The notes beneath the pieces were generated by a model, which did no database searches, had not been told where the DNA came from, and saw only the letters and a program-made list of their open reading frames with translations. Below are positions 22,745 to 33,844 of a stretch of DNA of 64,000 nucleotides, piece after piece (the stretch's first letter is position 1; each line of letters starts with the position of its first letter). Origin of the DNA: Orychophragmus violaceus (lineage: Eukaryota > Streptophyta > Magnoliopsida > Brassicales > Brassicaceae); contig CM058237.1 of NCBI GenBank assembly GCA_030180135.1, positions 39,763,126 to 39,827,125 of the forward strand, in the 5' to 3' direction. A program made the position numbers and the translations under genes.

Positions 22745-24085
22745 CTAGACTAACCACGCAACAGACAAGCAAATCACACAGAAATGCTTAAGGTAAGTGA
22801 TAGGAGACTCACCAGTGATCGGACGAGAGGTGGAAGGATCCTGGGACGCATCTGCGACTGTGTACACACGTGGCGTGATGGCTTGCCTCTTCGCGTTCGG
22901 CTGCTGTCCTTCACTTGGACGTTTTCCACTCTGCTTAGCCAACTTAGGACAATCATTCTTGAAATGTCCAGCTTCACCACAGTTGTAGCACAATCGCTCT
23001 TTTGCACCCTTAGCTTGATGATCCTTCGGCCTTGTGTCCTCTTCTGGACAGTCACGCACCTTATGCTCCAAACTTCCGCATCGGTGACATGCTCCAGAAG
23101 CTTTCCTGCATGATCCCACATGCATCTTCTTGCAAGTCGAACACACACTGCGGCCAGCACATGACTTGCCAGAATTGTTGTTCTTCCCAAACTTCCTGTT
23201 TTTCCCAGCGTCATTTCCAGTTCCCAACAACTTTGCTTCCTCGTTCAATCCTTCTTCCTGTTCCGCAGCCTTTTCCACCAGCTCGGCAACGGAATCATAC
23301 TTACGGATCCTGCAACGAGTGTTCAGATCAACCCGCAATCCACGCATGAACTTGCGCACCAAGGATTCTTCATCCTCTGCCTCACGGCCAGCATACTTCC
23401 TAAGCCGATTGAACTCAGCTTCATATTCCCTCACGGTCATTGACCCTTGCTCCAGCTTAAGGAATTCACCTTCCAGCTTGTCAAAGGCTTCCGCCGGAAA
23501 GTACTTCCCCTTAAACTTCTCACTGAAATTCGCCCAAGGGCAAAGTTCGTCACCCATCTGACTTGCCACACCTTTCCACCAAGTGTGCGCATCCCCATCC
23601 AGGTAGTGCACATCTAGGTCTTTCTTGTAGTCATCAGGACAACGGATTGAGTCAAAGTTCCGCTCCAACCTTGTCCACCACTCATCTGCCTCAATCAGCT
23701 TTGTTCCTCCATAGAAGAACTTGGTTCCCAGCTTCCTCATGTGATCCATCACTTGGAGATAGGATGGGTTCCTCGGCGCAGGCAACTCATCCTCCTCGTC
23801 CACCACAAGTTGTTCCACATCCGCTTCAACTTGTGGAGCAATCGAAATAGGCGCAACAACCGGCAGTCTTTCCAAGACTTGCGCCAACAATGCTAACACT
23901 TCTTCCCAACCGACCGGAGGCGGAGCAGCATTAGCAGCAGCGGCAGCAGCAGCGCCATTAGCAGCATTCTCACCATTATGAACATCGTGAACTTCTTCGT
24001 TTGCAACATTCCTTGCCACATTGTTCCCCGATGTCTCCCCAGTTTCACCAACATTCCTCCTAGTGTTTCGGTTACTCTTAGCCAT
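22745..24085 (-). CDS. Gypsy gag with two zinc knuckles
   Basis: The 446-residue frame starts MAKSNRNTRRNVGETGE. It has an Ala-rich segment (~45-55), the retrotransposon gag fold (~130-260: KWWTRLERNFD-like region, WANFSEKFKGKYFP, QGSMTVREYEAEFNRLRKYA) and CCHC knuckles (CHRCGSLEHKVRDC, CYNCGEAGHFKNDC). It forms the particle and binds RNA. The frame is open throughout. After residue ~425 it runs into non-gag sequence and a stop, while the protease starts 44 bases further on in another frame. A small intron or a frameshift would be needed to make one polyprotein; I could not reconcile an intron phase. Confidence 0.9.
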   Translation of the reverse strand: MAKSNRNTRRNVGETGETSGNNVARNVANEEVHDVHNGENAANGAAAAAAANAAPPPVGWEEVLALLAQVLERLPVVAPISIAPQVEADVEQLVVDEEDELPAPRNPSYLQVMDHMRKLGTKFFYGGTKLIEADEWWTRLERNFDSIRCPDDYKKDLDVHYLDGDAHTWWKGVASQMGDELCPWANFSEKFKGKYFPAEAFDKLEGEFLKLEQGSMTVREYEAEFNRLRKYAGREAEDEESLVRKFMRGLRVDLNTRCRIRKYDSVAELVEKAAEQEEGLNEEAKLLGTGNDAGKNRKFGKNNNSGKSCAGRSVCSTCKKMHVGSCRKASGACHRCGSLEHKVRDCPEEDTRPKDHQAKGAKERLCYNCGEAGHFKNDCPKLAKQSGKRPSEGQQPNAKRQAITPRVYTVADASQDPSTSRPITGESPITYLKHFCVICLSVAWLV

Positions 24086-24225
24086 CTGCCAATATTATAT
24101 CAGGCAAGTTAGCCCCCTCACTAACCTGTTAACAGAACACAGAATGACTTACCGCGAGACAGCAGCTGGAAGGATGGTTTACCCACAAACCCATTTATGC
24201 TTAAATTGTCCTAGAACCGAACTAC

Positions 24226-24237
24226 GCTCTGATACCA
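24226..24237 (-). other. Primer binding site (initiator tRNA-Met) of the gypsy chromovirus
   Basis: The minus strand reads TGGTATCAGAGC, three bases from the 5' LTR end. It is the standard complement of the plant initiator tRNA-Met 3' end. Confidence 0.92.
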
Positions 24238-24240
24238 ACT

Positions 24241-25870
24241 TGAAACGTCCTGGCCCAATTTTTCCCACCCCAAGGTAGTGTCTGGGACGACTTCCTCGTC
24301 CAGACTTAGGCCAATTTCGAATTTTTCCTTACTTAGAATTATTTTGCGTTTTCAATCCGAACTAGACAAGCATCTTTAAGCATAAAATGAACTTAGATAG
24401 ATTTCCGAGGTTTAAGTACAATGATCAGTTTTGCCACTAAGCTTATTACATTGAAACTTAACCAATCTACCCAAATTCTAACCATCCCTTCCATCCAGCC
24501 GCCTTTAGTCTCGCGCCTAAGCCTTCTCAGAAACGATCACCTGCATCCACAAAGGAGGCATAAGCAAACGGGTTGCTTAGTGAGAGTGGTCGTCCCGTCT
24601 CACTTAGCCATAGAAATCACGCAACAAGCCATAAATCAGTCAGTCTATCAAGCTTATCATCAGTACAGACACTTAATCCGATCTGATTGTCTCAAGGCCA
24701 TGAGCCAGCATCTCAAGGCAAGAAACCAATCAATCGATCAAGTCAGCAGAAACAGAATGGCCTGAACAGTTAGATGCTTAACCCGATCTGATCATTCCGA
24801 GCCATCAAGCCATCTTCTACGATCCAGCATCAAGCCTTAACGAGCTAACTGCCGTCAAGCGCATGATCTGATCCAAGATGCTCGAAGGAAGGAATCGATC
24901 CATCGGTTAAGTCTCAGCAGAAACAGAAGTATCGATAAGCAAGCAATCAGAACAGTCCTAGCCAACTAGACTCAACGAATCTATGCAAGCAGACGATCGA
25001 TCTATAACCACGGTCACGCACTCACCTTAGTCTTTCGTATCGGATGATGAGAGCGGTTTTCCTGACACCTCTTGTGCTCGAATCCAACAGTTCAGACGGT
25101 CGCCCAACCTTGCTCGATCACGGTAAGCCAACTCGATCAAACGCTTGGCCAAATCTCGGTTTCTCTCTTCGGATTTTCTCTCTGAATCTTTCGGAGTTCT
25201 TGATCGCGATAAAATGATCAATGGTCGTCTAAGGACAATTTTTATTCATCAGTGGGCGGCATCTTTAAGCCAAAAACCGACCAAAAGTGCCTTCCGCGTC
25301 AAAAGGGTGGCTTTCCGCGTCAAAAGCTATATTTCCGCGTCAAAAGCTATCTTTCCGCGTCAGAAGGTGGCTTTCCGCGTCATTCTGATGGGCCACGCCA
25401 ATCCAGCTGTTTTCCCCGCGCTCACTTCACTTGACTGCGCGAGTTTCACCCTTCCCCGCGCTTCCAGCACTTGGCTGCGCGACTTTTACCTTTTCCCGAG
25501 CTTCCAACACTTTCCTTGGGCAAAAATGCTGATTTCGGCCAAGTAACCATTTCCGCCCAGAACCAGCCAGTCAATCAATCCGCGGACTGAAGCTTGATCC
25601 GACAATCTTAACCGTTCTGTCTGAATGCCGACCAACTTGTCTGAATGCTGATCAAATCAGCTCAACATCCTTCCTTGATCCGAAAATCACGGTCTAAGCT
25701 TATCCGGCTCGTTTCAGCTCGGCTTCCACACAATAAGCCTTACTTAGTCGGATGAACCCCCGAGTTTTTAATATTCCCTGCCTTAAAAGGCCATTCTGGA
25801 TGACCATCAAATAATCCAATCAGTTCATCCTTGGTCAGATTTCGTTCATCCTTAGAACGCGGGCGTTACA
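24241..25870 (-). repeat. 5' LTR of the gypsy chromovirus
   Basis: This is 1,630 bp and a partner of 10517-12146 with 12 differences by eye. It is followed on the right by the GTTTC duplication at 25871-25875 and then by intron 1 of the LIM pseudogene. Confidence 0.95.
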
Positions 25871-26086
25871 GTTTCCCTCATCACTCTGTTTGATCAATTC
25901 CGGGTTATAGCATTCTGAGTTCATGACTAACCAATGGCGCTTCAGTGACCAATTTTCCAAAAGCAATTTCTGATAATTGTTAATACTTCAGTGAATGTTT
26001 TGAGGGTTTCATAAATATTTTTATCTACATTTGTCTACTTTATATCAAAATTAAAATGTGTTGATGGTGTTGTTTTTTTTCTTCAG

Positions 26087-26699
26087 CTGAGCTGTTATTC
26101 ATCAATGGAAGGTGTGCTGTACTGTACCATTTTGAGCAGCTCTGCACGGAGACCGGTAGTTTCATCACGAACTTTCAATCACGTATGTAAATCGTAACCT
26201 TTTGATCCTACTTTACTTGCTTTATACGTGGTCTCACTTTTAAAATTTTGTTTCCCCTCACAGCTGCCAAGTCATTAACTGACAAGCCAGCCCCTGAGCT
26301 GGTAAAAATTTCTCTTAACAATGCTCCATGTTCTTTGAAAGTTACATGACTTGAGATACATGACTCTATTCTCTTCTTGGTTTCTGGAATGTTCTATGGA
26401 ACACAAGATAGATGCGCTTCTTGCAGTAACACCGTGTATCCTATCGAAAGGTTAGTTATACGTTGTTTTTTCAATTACCGTTGCTTCCACTTCAACTTGA
26501 CCATAAATCTTGCTTCAGGTGTTCCCATCGAGGCTGTCCGATTTCTCCATCAAACTATGCACCTCTTGAAGGAGTTTTGCACTGCAAACACCTTCTCGCA
26601 CAGCTTTTCAAGGAGAAAGGAAGTTACAATCACCTCATCAAATCTGCTTCCATCAAACGCTCCGTTGCAGCTGCTGTAGATACCGTGTTTGAATCTTAA
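26087..26699 (+). pseudogene. PLIM2-like: PLIM2-like LIM-domain gene, exons 2-5 (broken)
   Basis: Exon-like blocks with splice sites lie at 26087-26182 (LSCYSSMEGVLYC), 26264-26301 (AKSLTDKPAPEL), ~26376-26450 (SGMFYGTQDRC and SNTVYPIER, the start of LIM 2) and ~26494-26699 (HKSCFRCSHRGCPISPSNY through KEKGSYNHLIKSASIKR to a stop at 26697). About four bases are missing after VLYC, which shifts the frame. The last zinc ligand of LIM 2 has changed (CKHL for the family's CKHH). The block between exons 3 and 4 fits poorly. With the lesions in exon 1 this is a pseudogene, although it is still clearly recognisable. Confidence 0.88.
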
Positions 26700-27009
26700 G
26701 CTAAAAGGGTTACATTCAAACTGGTTTCAGATTTTTTGGCTTTGGGTTTGTGATGTGTTATCACTGATCGGTTTACATAAAACAGTATTATCACTGCACT
26801 TATGGAATATGGTAAGTAGCTGAGTGAAGCAGAAGAATTGTTGGAGAAAATTTCTGGAAAGTTTGGATTTGTGAAGCAGGTTTTGCAGGCAGAGACATAT
26901 GGAAAGCTGAATCGAAGGAAAAAATAAATGAGATTACGATAGTGCATACTCTGCAGTAGTAATGTATTGTAAATAGGATTCATGTAATGTAACAGGAGAA
27001 AGGTTTCCC
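26700..27009. other. 3' flank of the LIM pseudogene
   Basis: This is an ordinary AT-rich 3' region with no credible frame or repeat. It ends where plastid-like sequence begins; the exact boundary is not visible. Confidence 0.4.
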
Positions 27010-27123
27010 ATTACTTAGCCGGAAAGTTATGTGGCCATGAAATAGGGATTAAGTGGAACGGAATTGACTGGGTGGTAGAGTTGTAGAAACACATGTTTCT
27101 TCCACTTAGCTCCATGGAACAAT

Positions 27124-27357
27124 ATGCTACTACTGAAACATGGAAGAATTCAAATCTTAGATCAAAACACTATGTATGGATGGTACGAACTGCCTAAACA
27201 AGAATTCTTGAACAGCGAACAACCAGAGCTATTACTCACTACATCAAAAAAAATTCCATTAATGAAGGATGGAAATCCATTGGAAATTAAAAAATACGCA
27301 TGTCGGATGAAATTGTTGTTGCTATCTGTTCCAATAACGAATCAACTGAATAACTAA
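27124..27357 (+). pseudogene. ycf15: Plastid ycf15 copy in the NUPT
   Basis: The 77-codon frame MLLLKHGRIQILDQNTMYGW...ITNQLNN matches plastid ycf15 as annotated in Arabidopsis. It has small changes (Gln for Glu after GRI, KKI for KKF, and a change near NPLEIKK). The upstream part (27,085-27,123) seems to have lost bases compared with the plastid. ycf15 is of doubtful function even in plastids, and a nuclear copy has no plastid promoter context. Confidence 0.85.
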
Positions 27358-27902
27358 ATAAAATAGATAGACCTTTCTCTTCGTCTCAGGTCGATAAATC
27401 TTCTCAATTGGAAGATCCCCTATATGGATAATACACATTCCAGTTGACCGAGCCTAATTCTAATTGTTTTGTTCCGAAGTAAAGATATCCACGGAGTGGT
27501 TCGCCCTATTCAGATATTCACGACCAAGAAGTACTGGATTCTGTTTAGGATAGGTCCTGAAAGGAGAAGGAAGGCTGGAATGCCGCCAGGCGTCTATTAT
27601 TGAATTCACCCGACCCGATAGTACCAATTTTGGTAACGTCCATCCAGTGCCAAAGTCACTGAATGGGTAAGTCACCAATCCCTAAAACGGACTATGTAAT
27701 GTACTTTATCTGCTGGGTTACGGGGGCATTTTACCAGAGGTTTAGATTGTATCAATCTACCCTTGTGTGATTCCTGTTGAATCATATACTGCGGGGCGCA
27801 TGGCGGACGATTTCAAAGCGGACTCCCCCTCCCCATTCATTAGATAGAGAAGATCGCCAAGATTTCGCGATCCGCTGCCGAACTTATTCCATTTCAATAT
27901 TA

Positions 27903-27983
27903 TGCCTTGAAGAGGACTCGAACCTCCACGCTTTTTAGCACGAGATTTTGAGTCTCGCGTGTCTACCATTTCACCACCAAGGC
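27903..27983 (-). tRNA. trnL-CAA: Plastid-derived tRNA-Leu (CAA) in the NUPT
   Basis: On the minus strand it starts GCCTTGGTGGTGAAATGG and ends TCAAGGC plus A. The acceptor stem is complete, the anticodon loop is CTCAAAA with anticodon CAA, there is a long variable arm typical of tRNA-Leu, and the T loop reads GGTTCGAGTCC. CCA is not encoded, as in plastids. Structurally it is intact. Whether nuclear Pol III reads it is unknown. Confidence 0.93.
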
Positions 27984-28564
27984 ATCTTGAAAGTGAATCG
28001 TATTCCATAAATATGATATCTATCTAGTACGGTGTATTGAATATATGACAAAGGTGGAGTGTTGAAGTATTTCTATTGATCGGTCATGTCATATAGGCCC
28101 GAGTCGGACATCTAATCTAATTGCTTAGATTTGAATTATCCGGAGGATGCCTTATATATATATTAATATTATATCAAAAAGATGGACAATCAAACCTATT
28201 TCTCGATTCAATAGAAGTCCAACCAAAGAGGTGAATAGGGTCCCAAATAACGAGAGATATGTAAAAAGTAGGTCAGATTTCGCCTATTCCTAATCCTAAA
28301 TGGAATGTAACGACGTAGGGATCCCTATGTAAACATAGTATCTATTTAGATACGCTCGAATGACCCCTTCTCATAATGAGAATGTATATAACCTTATTCC
28401 GGCCTGGTCCGGTATGGAATGAACTTATAATCATGGAATCGACTCGATCATCAGATTATAGATTATAAGTTCATAACCTTAGTCCATTCCCATTTTGGGC
28501 GGAACCGATCTACTAATTCTTTGATTCCAGTTAGTAAAAGGGATCTTGAACTACGAAATAGATT

Positions 28565-29131
28565 CTAGAAGCTAAAAAGGGTATCCTGAGCAATCGCAAT
28601 AATCGGGTTCATTGATATTCCTGGTATAGTAGATGCTATCACACATACAATCATACTCAATTCGATGGAATTGTTTGATCTTAAAGGGGATATTCTATAA
28701 TTTCGCACGTGAGGGGTTATTTCTTGGTTTCGTCCAGTCATTAATAACTTGATTATTTTGAGATAATAGTAGATAGAAAGAACGCTCGTAAGGAGTCCTA
28801 TTGAAACCAAGAAATATAGGCCTGCCCGCCATCCACACCAGAATAAATGGAGTTTTCCAAAAAAACCTGCTAGTGGAGGAAGACCTCCTAGGGATAAGAG
28901 ACATAGAGCTAAAGAGAGAGCCAAAAAAAGATCTTTTGTGTATAATCCTGCATAATCTCGAATGTTATCAGTTCCGGTACGTAGACCAAATAATATAATG
29001 CAAGCAAAAGTTCCTAGATTCATGGAGATATAGAACATCATATAAGTAATCATGCTCGCATATCCACCATTTGAGTCTCCAACAATTATTCCAATAATTA
29101 CATATCCGATTTGACCTATGGACGAATATGC
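28565..29131 (-). pseudogene. ndhB: 3' part of plastid ndhB (exon 2) in the NUPT
   Basis: From AYSSIGQIGYVIIGI to the C-terminus ISMNPIIAIAQDTLFSF the frame is NdhB, a membrane subunit of the plastid NADH dehydrogenase-like complex. Several hydrophobic helices are visible. The upstream half and exon 1 are absent: before AYSSIGQ the sequence no longer matches NdhB (the family reads SMKRML, here LKCVLSP). That marks the insertion's break or a rearrangement. A few substitutions are present (GKLHLFWCGWRAG). Being in the nucleus and truncated, it is a fossil. Confidence 0.9.
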
Positions 29132-29149
29132 GGGAGACAATACGCACTT

Positions 29150-32020
29150 CAAAATCACAAGAAGGTAAATTGGTGTGGACAAGGTGTGGTTTGGTGAGTT
29201 TGCTATATTTTTAATATATCAATATTTATTATTAATAATATTTTATTTATTTAATATATAGATATTAGTAGCTCCTAATTTTAGGTATATTTGGAATATT
29301 TTACTAATAAAATATAATTATTTCTAATGAAAGAATAATTATATTATTTCCAAATTATATTTTATTTTTACATAAACAAAATGCAATATAATTTATTGTT
29401 TGTTTTAATATCACTGTGGATATGAAAATTTAATATAATAACTAAATCTAGACGTAAAAATCGATAACCAAGGAATAAAAAAAAACTAAACCGAAAAAAC
29501 CGTAACTGAAACCAATAATTTTTTTTATAAATATTCAAATGGTTTTTTAAATTTTTCATATCAGAAAAATCTGAATCGAACTGAATCTTAACCAAAAACT
29601 AAATAAATACATGAAGTAGCTGAAAAATGATTTTATACCTAAAAATATTAGTTATATATCTACATTAAAATTTATCAAATAACCAAAATTAATCGAATAT
29701 TACAAAAAATACTTGAACTATCCGAAATAGTCATAATATTTTTATTTGAATTTCGATGTTAATTATTTCTCATTCTCAAAGAACGAAGGCAGCTATGTCA
29801 TTTTTCTCTTTTTATTTTATTGTTAAACTTATGTATGTCATTTTTAACTTAGTTTTAATTTATATATGTTCTTTAAATGTTAATTCATTAATAACTGTAA
29901 GGGGTATAATTCAAATAATTTATTAATTATTTTTTCATAATATTTTAACATAAATGTATTTGTTGTATTTATAAATTAAATTTTAAATTCAAAAATTATA
30001 TTATTATTTTTCTATTCATAAAAATAATTTTGAATTGTAATAAATATTATAATTTATTTTAGTTCAGAAAAATATTTATTTATAATTTTTATTCCGCACC
30101 ACTTATAACTTTTTCACCATTCAAATATTTTGTTCTGCACCGCATGTTATTTTTGTTACCATTCAAACTTTATTACGCACCGCTTATTTTTTCTTAACCG
30201 CTCTTGTTCCGCTGTATGCGTTTTCTCTATAAAACCGCAATTAAACTAATCTGCACCGCTCAATCCGCTTAACCCGCACCGCTCAATCCGCTGTTACCAT
30301 TCGGAACCTTAACGCCACGTAAGTTTATAATATGTACAAAATAAATCGGAAATTTACAGAAAAATATAAAAAGCTACAACAAAATTTGTCTACATACAAT
30401 TCCGACCATGAAAAAGCTTAGACATCCATAAACCAAAGAATTAAACATAAACACATAAACAGAATTGGCAAAATAACATATGCATCAACTTTACTAAAAA
30501 CATTCACCAATTACTACACGAGGAAGAAATCTACAAAAAGTAAAGGCCATTTTCAGCCCTTAAATAAACAAAATGATAAAGAAAACAAATATGTATATAT
30601 ATATTTTCTTTAAATGGCCCCTAACAAATCACCACAACCACAAACATGGATGACAACAAAACCACAAACTAAAAAGTATTTAGATTTACAAAACCTAGCT
30701 ATATGATCCTTTAAAACTGACAAACATCATATAAATCAATCATATGAAAGAAATATAAAATCACAGAAGAAAAAGTAGAAATGATTTAATCGTCACACAC
30801 CATTTACTTAAATAATGTTATTTTAAGATTGTTTATTAAGGAAAATTATATTCATAAACACGGTGACACAATAGGTAAACTGCATTATTGTTATTATGTA
30901 TTAAAAGAAAATAAAAACTTAAAAGAAAAAAAATAATATATGAAGTTTCAGACTTTATTATCATTCAAATAATAAAAAATACAAACTCACACCCCATCGA
31001 TATGTCATTCAAATGATAACAAAACAACGATACTCTCATTCCTGGAAGCTCATCTAATATAGATCAACAAATTCTAGGTACAAAACTACAATAAACTATT
31101 ACACATATGTGATATCAAAATAAAACTACCATGTATCATATCTAATATTTAAAATTGATAAATATTAAATAATTATTTTCACCCTAACTAATTAATATTT
31201 CTTAATAAGATGTCATCAGAAAAATGCACATCATACATCCAATGTTATCCAAAATCCACAGTTAAAAACATAGGTTATATGATAGGATGACACTCAAACA
31301 AGTGCACAACAAAATAATTTACATTCAGATAATTTGTGAATCAAATATAACATATAATCATATCAATTTTTTCAGGTAAAAAATATAAGACTGACTATAT
31401 GGAATGAAAAGGCAGCCAATTTCGTAAAATATAAACAATCAATGATCGGAGACACTGAATTATTGTGGTCACAAGCATCAATCCCAAAATATATAAATAT
31501 ACATACATAGAAAATACAAATTCTATGGCATCTTTTAACCACATTTAAAAATACAGTGCATCAAAATTACTACTACCTTCAACATATTATACTTTAACAA
31601 ATTCTATCACAAGCTTTAGAAAAAGAAAATCCACACTTCTAAATACCATATTTGACCAAACGAAATAAATAAGCAGACAAAAAAAATTCAAGAACAAGAG
31701 TCATACATATAAGTTAAATTTGAGATGTCATCTCATTTATTACTTATGTTGTAGTTCTCTGTTTGCAGTCAGATATGATAAACTTAAAACTAATGAAACA
31801 ATCGTACTTGCTTCGATATCATAAAAATACTTTTTTTACTTGCGACAAAGAAGTAGTAGAACTCAAAACAAAACATATTTACTAAATAGTAACATATTCT
31901 AAAACAAATAACAAAAAAATAAAATGACTGGAAATAAACAATAACAAGATATATGATATAAAATCAAAATATAACAAATACATCATCAAAAATAATATAA
32001 TTATAACAAATTTAGATACA
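29150..32020. other. AT-rich intergenic repeat debris, no gene seen
   Basis: Nearly 3 kb of strongly AT-rich sequence has stops in all frames. At 30,090-30,310 a degenerate ~41 bp repeat carries CGCACCGCTTAT and ACCATTCAAA elements (30094, 30135, 30177) and then two close copies of CCGCACCGCTCAATCCGCT-like units. This is the style of Brassicaceae DNA-transposon ends. The right part (about 30,310-32,051) is probably the body of the Helitron whose 3' end follows. I could not identify its 5' end. Confidence 0.5.
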
Positions 32021-32023
32021 CAA

Positions 32024-32051
32024 TCCGCGCGTAGCGCGGAATAACCTCTAG
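32024..32051 (+). mobile_element. Helitron 3' terminus
   Basis: A perfect 7-bp hairpin, TCCGCGC-GTA-GCGCGGA (32024-32040), is followed eight bases later by CTAG (32048-32051) and a T. This is the structure of plant Helitron 3' ends (GC-rich hairpin, then CTRR inserted before T). The sequence upstream is AT-rich, as in small non-autonomous Helitrons. No Rep/helicase gene is present. Confidence 0.75.
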
Positions 32052-32052
32052 T

Positions 32053-32652
32053 TCCTTATATATAATAGGAGCTATTTGAAACTCCTCAAGCCATCCATCT
32101 CAGCTAGGCAAAACTCACTACAATTGTGCCACATCAGCAATACTTAAAAAAACTTCTAAAACAAAGTTGGCAGAAAAGAAAAGAAAACGTAAATCTCATT
32201 AGATTTCCCAGAAGCCTGAATAGCCACTTATTGCCCACATGCCCTTTTTCAATTTATGTTATGCGTTTCACTCATTTCAGTCTGAATAGCGGACGGTGAA
32301 AAGGTGACGAAGAATTTACGGACAAGCTATTTCGTTGTGGTCGGAATCTGCTGTTCATGGGAGGCTTCTCTTGCCGGAGACGTTCTCCCTCCGCTTGAAG
32401 GCGTCAAAGAATTTACCGCCATCGTACCTTCTAGCACCGTCATTGTAGCCCCTGCCACCACCTTGATTTCTCCGCTTCAAATTGGTAAACAACAAAAAAC
32501 AAAACAAAATTATCATCTCTCTAGAATTCTCATTTAACTCCCATTGTTCATCCCATTTTTTAAACTCTAGCAAAATCGATTCATTTATCTCTCAAAAGCT
32601 GGAAATCGAGATTCACATCAAGGTTTAAATTAAATCAAGTCATCATGTCTTG
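32053..32652. other. Host-type sequence left of the Athila insertion, unidentified
   Basis: Base composition is more gene-like here than to the left. A frame at 32,304-32,537 exists on +, and an overlapping Gly/Arg-rich one on -, but neither resembles a family I know. The last five bases before the LTR (TCTTG, 32648-32652) are the target duplication of the Athila element. The sequence continues beyond it at 42,426. Confidence 0.4.
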
Positions 32653-33844
32653 TGATATATCATGGTTTTTACCGGTTTTATGCCATGATATAATTGTGTT
32701 TTAGAGTCCTTTTGTGTTCTTTTAGAGTCTATTACAGGTATAATCAGGTTTGGAGCAGAATTGGAGATATTGGAGCATTTTGGGGATTTTTGGAGTGTTT
32801 GGCCGAGAGATTGAGCTCACTGTTCAGAAATCCGGATTGCATCGATCGACACACCTTTGGTGTCGATCGACACACTAGCGAGTTGGGCCGATTCGGCGGT
32901 TTAATAAAGATTTAAGATTTTGCACTTTTGCCCAGAAGTTTCCAATATTTACAAAGAAGTCCCAGCCGAGATTAAGCCTATATAATTAGGATTTTTGTGT
33001 TTATTTTAGATACGCTTTCATAATTAAGAGCAGCGAGTTTTTAGAGCTATTGGGGCTGATCTGATCCTGTACTTCACTTTATTTTGGAGAAGATTTCGAA
33101 CCCCTTTATTTATTTAATCTCTTTTATGATTTCTATTAATTCATTGATTATGCTTTCATATTCTATGTCTCAGTAGATTCATAGTTAAGTTTAGGGTTTC
33201 TCATTAAGGATTTCATGACTTGCTAGACTTGTTTAATTCAGTTAAGGATTCACATGAATAGAATGTTCTTCGATCTAAATTGAGTTTAATGCTAGTTCTA
33301 ACCTGATCAATTAGAATCTAGATCTTAGGTTGCTAAATACGACACGAGATTGTGGTTTAGAATCTGAACTATTTAGGTTGATCAATTAAACTTCTCGCAA
33401 AGGAATTTGGTTTAGTTTAATTGTGAACATATCGAACTTGAAATTAATGCTGGTTTAATATGTTAGTAATTGCAAATGAATTTGGATTGCTGCACTTAGA
33501 CTTAGAGAATTCTCGCAAAGAGATTTGGTTAATTCTATATCCGTGATTTGAGTTCTAGAACTGTGCTTAATTAGATCCTGACTGATTGATTTGTCTGCTT
33601 GTCTGATTTTCTGAGAACACCCTAGACTTAGCGCCTTTAATTGACTGCTTTCACCACCGATAATCTGCTACTTGTTTACTTTCTCACTTTGCTATTTAGT
33701 TTACTACAAATTGCTTTCTCTTAGTTTAAATCTCTACATTTCTAATCTATCGAGACCAGAGTCTCTGTGGATTCGATACCTTATATACTACAATCACTTA
33801 ACTGTGCACTTGCAGTAGAATAGGATTAAAACCTCACCCTATCA
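32653..33844 (+). repeat. 5' LTR of the Athila-type element
   Basis: A TATA-like TATATAA is at ~32979. Two palindromic units (CATCGATCGACACAC and GTGTCGATCGACACAC) sit at ~32,840-32,875. The other LTR keeps only one. Confidence 0.94.

Larger units (their letters stand above)
10517..25870 (-). mobile_element. Ty3/gypsy chromovirus (Tekay/Del-like), full length, with nested copia
   Basis: Two 1,630 bp LTRs (10517-12146 and 24241-25870) begin TG and end CA. They are flanked by the 5-bp target duplication GTTTC (10512-10516 and 25871-25875). On the minus strand the order is LTR, PBS matching initiator tRNA-Met (24226-24237), gag, protease, RT, RNase H, integrase, chromodomain-like tail, PPT (12147-12160), LTR. 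By eye the LTRs differ at 12 positions (~0.7%), so the insertion is recent. Excluding the nested element it is about 8.2 kb. It sits in intron 1 of the LIM pseudogene. Pol is broken by one stop and by the copia insertion, so this copy cannot move on its own. Confidence 0.95.
27010..29150. other. Nuclear plastid DNA insertion (NUPT), inverted-repeat segment ycf15 - trnL-CAA - ndhB
   Basis: The order ycf15, spacer, trnL-CAA, spacer, 3' part of ndhB matches the chloroplast inverted repeat. All three plastid genes are recognisable at near full identity to what I remember of Brassicaceae plastomes, with scattered substitutions. Both ends run into AT-rich nuclear repeat sequence or the LIM 3' flank, which argues for an insertion rather than organelle contamination. 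The edges are soft: the left is between about 26,990 and 27,110, the right at about 29,131-29,185. Confidence 0.88.

Noticed and set aside
22701..22790. Intron between gypsy gag and protease (GTGAGT donor, TTTCTTAG acceptor)
   Set aside because: The sites exist, but joining them leaves the wrong phase with every acceptor I tried, so I report only a frame change.
22784..24278. Several plus-strand open frames of 60-140 codons opposite the gypsy gag
   Set aside because: They are antisense shadows of a gag frame with clear zinc knuckles.
27757..28008. Minus-strand open frame spanning the plastid tRNA
   Set aside because: It reads through trnL-CAA and its spacer; the tRNA structure explains the conservation.
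28801..28998. Plus-strand open frame within the plastid insertion
   Set aside because: It is the antisense shadow of ndhB, which explains the openness.
32304..32573. Overlapping open frames on both strands before the Athila insertion
   Set aside because: Neither has recognisable domains or splice partners. Kept only as unidentified sequence.
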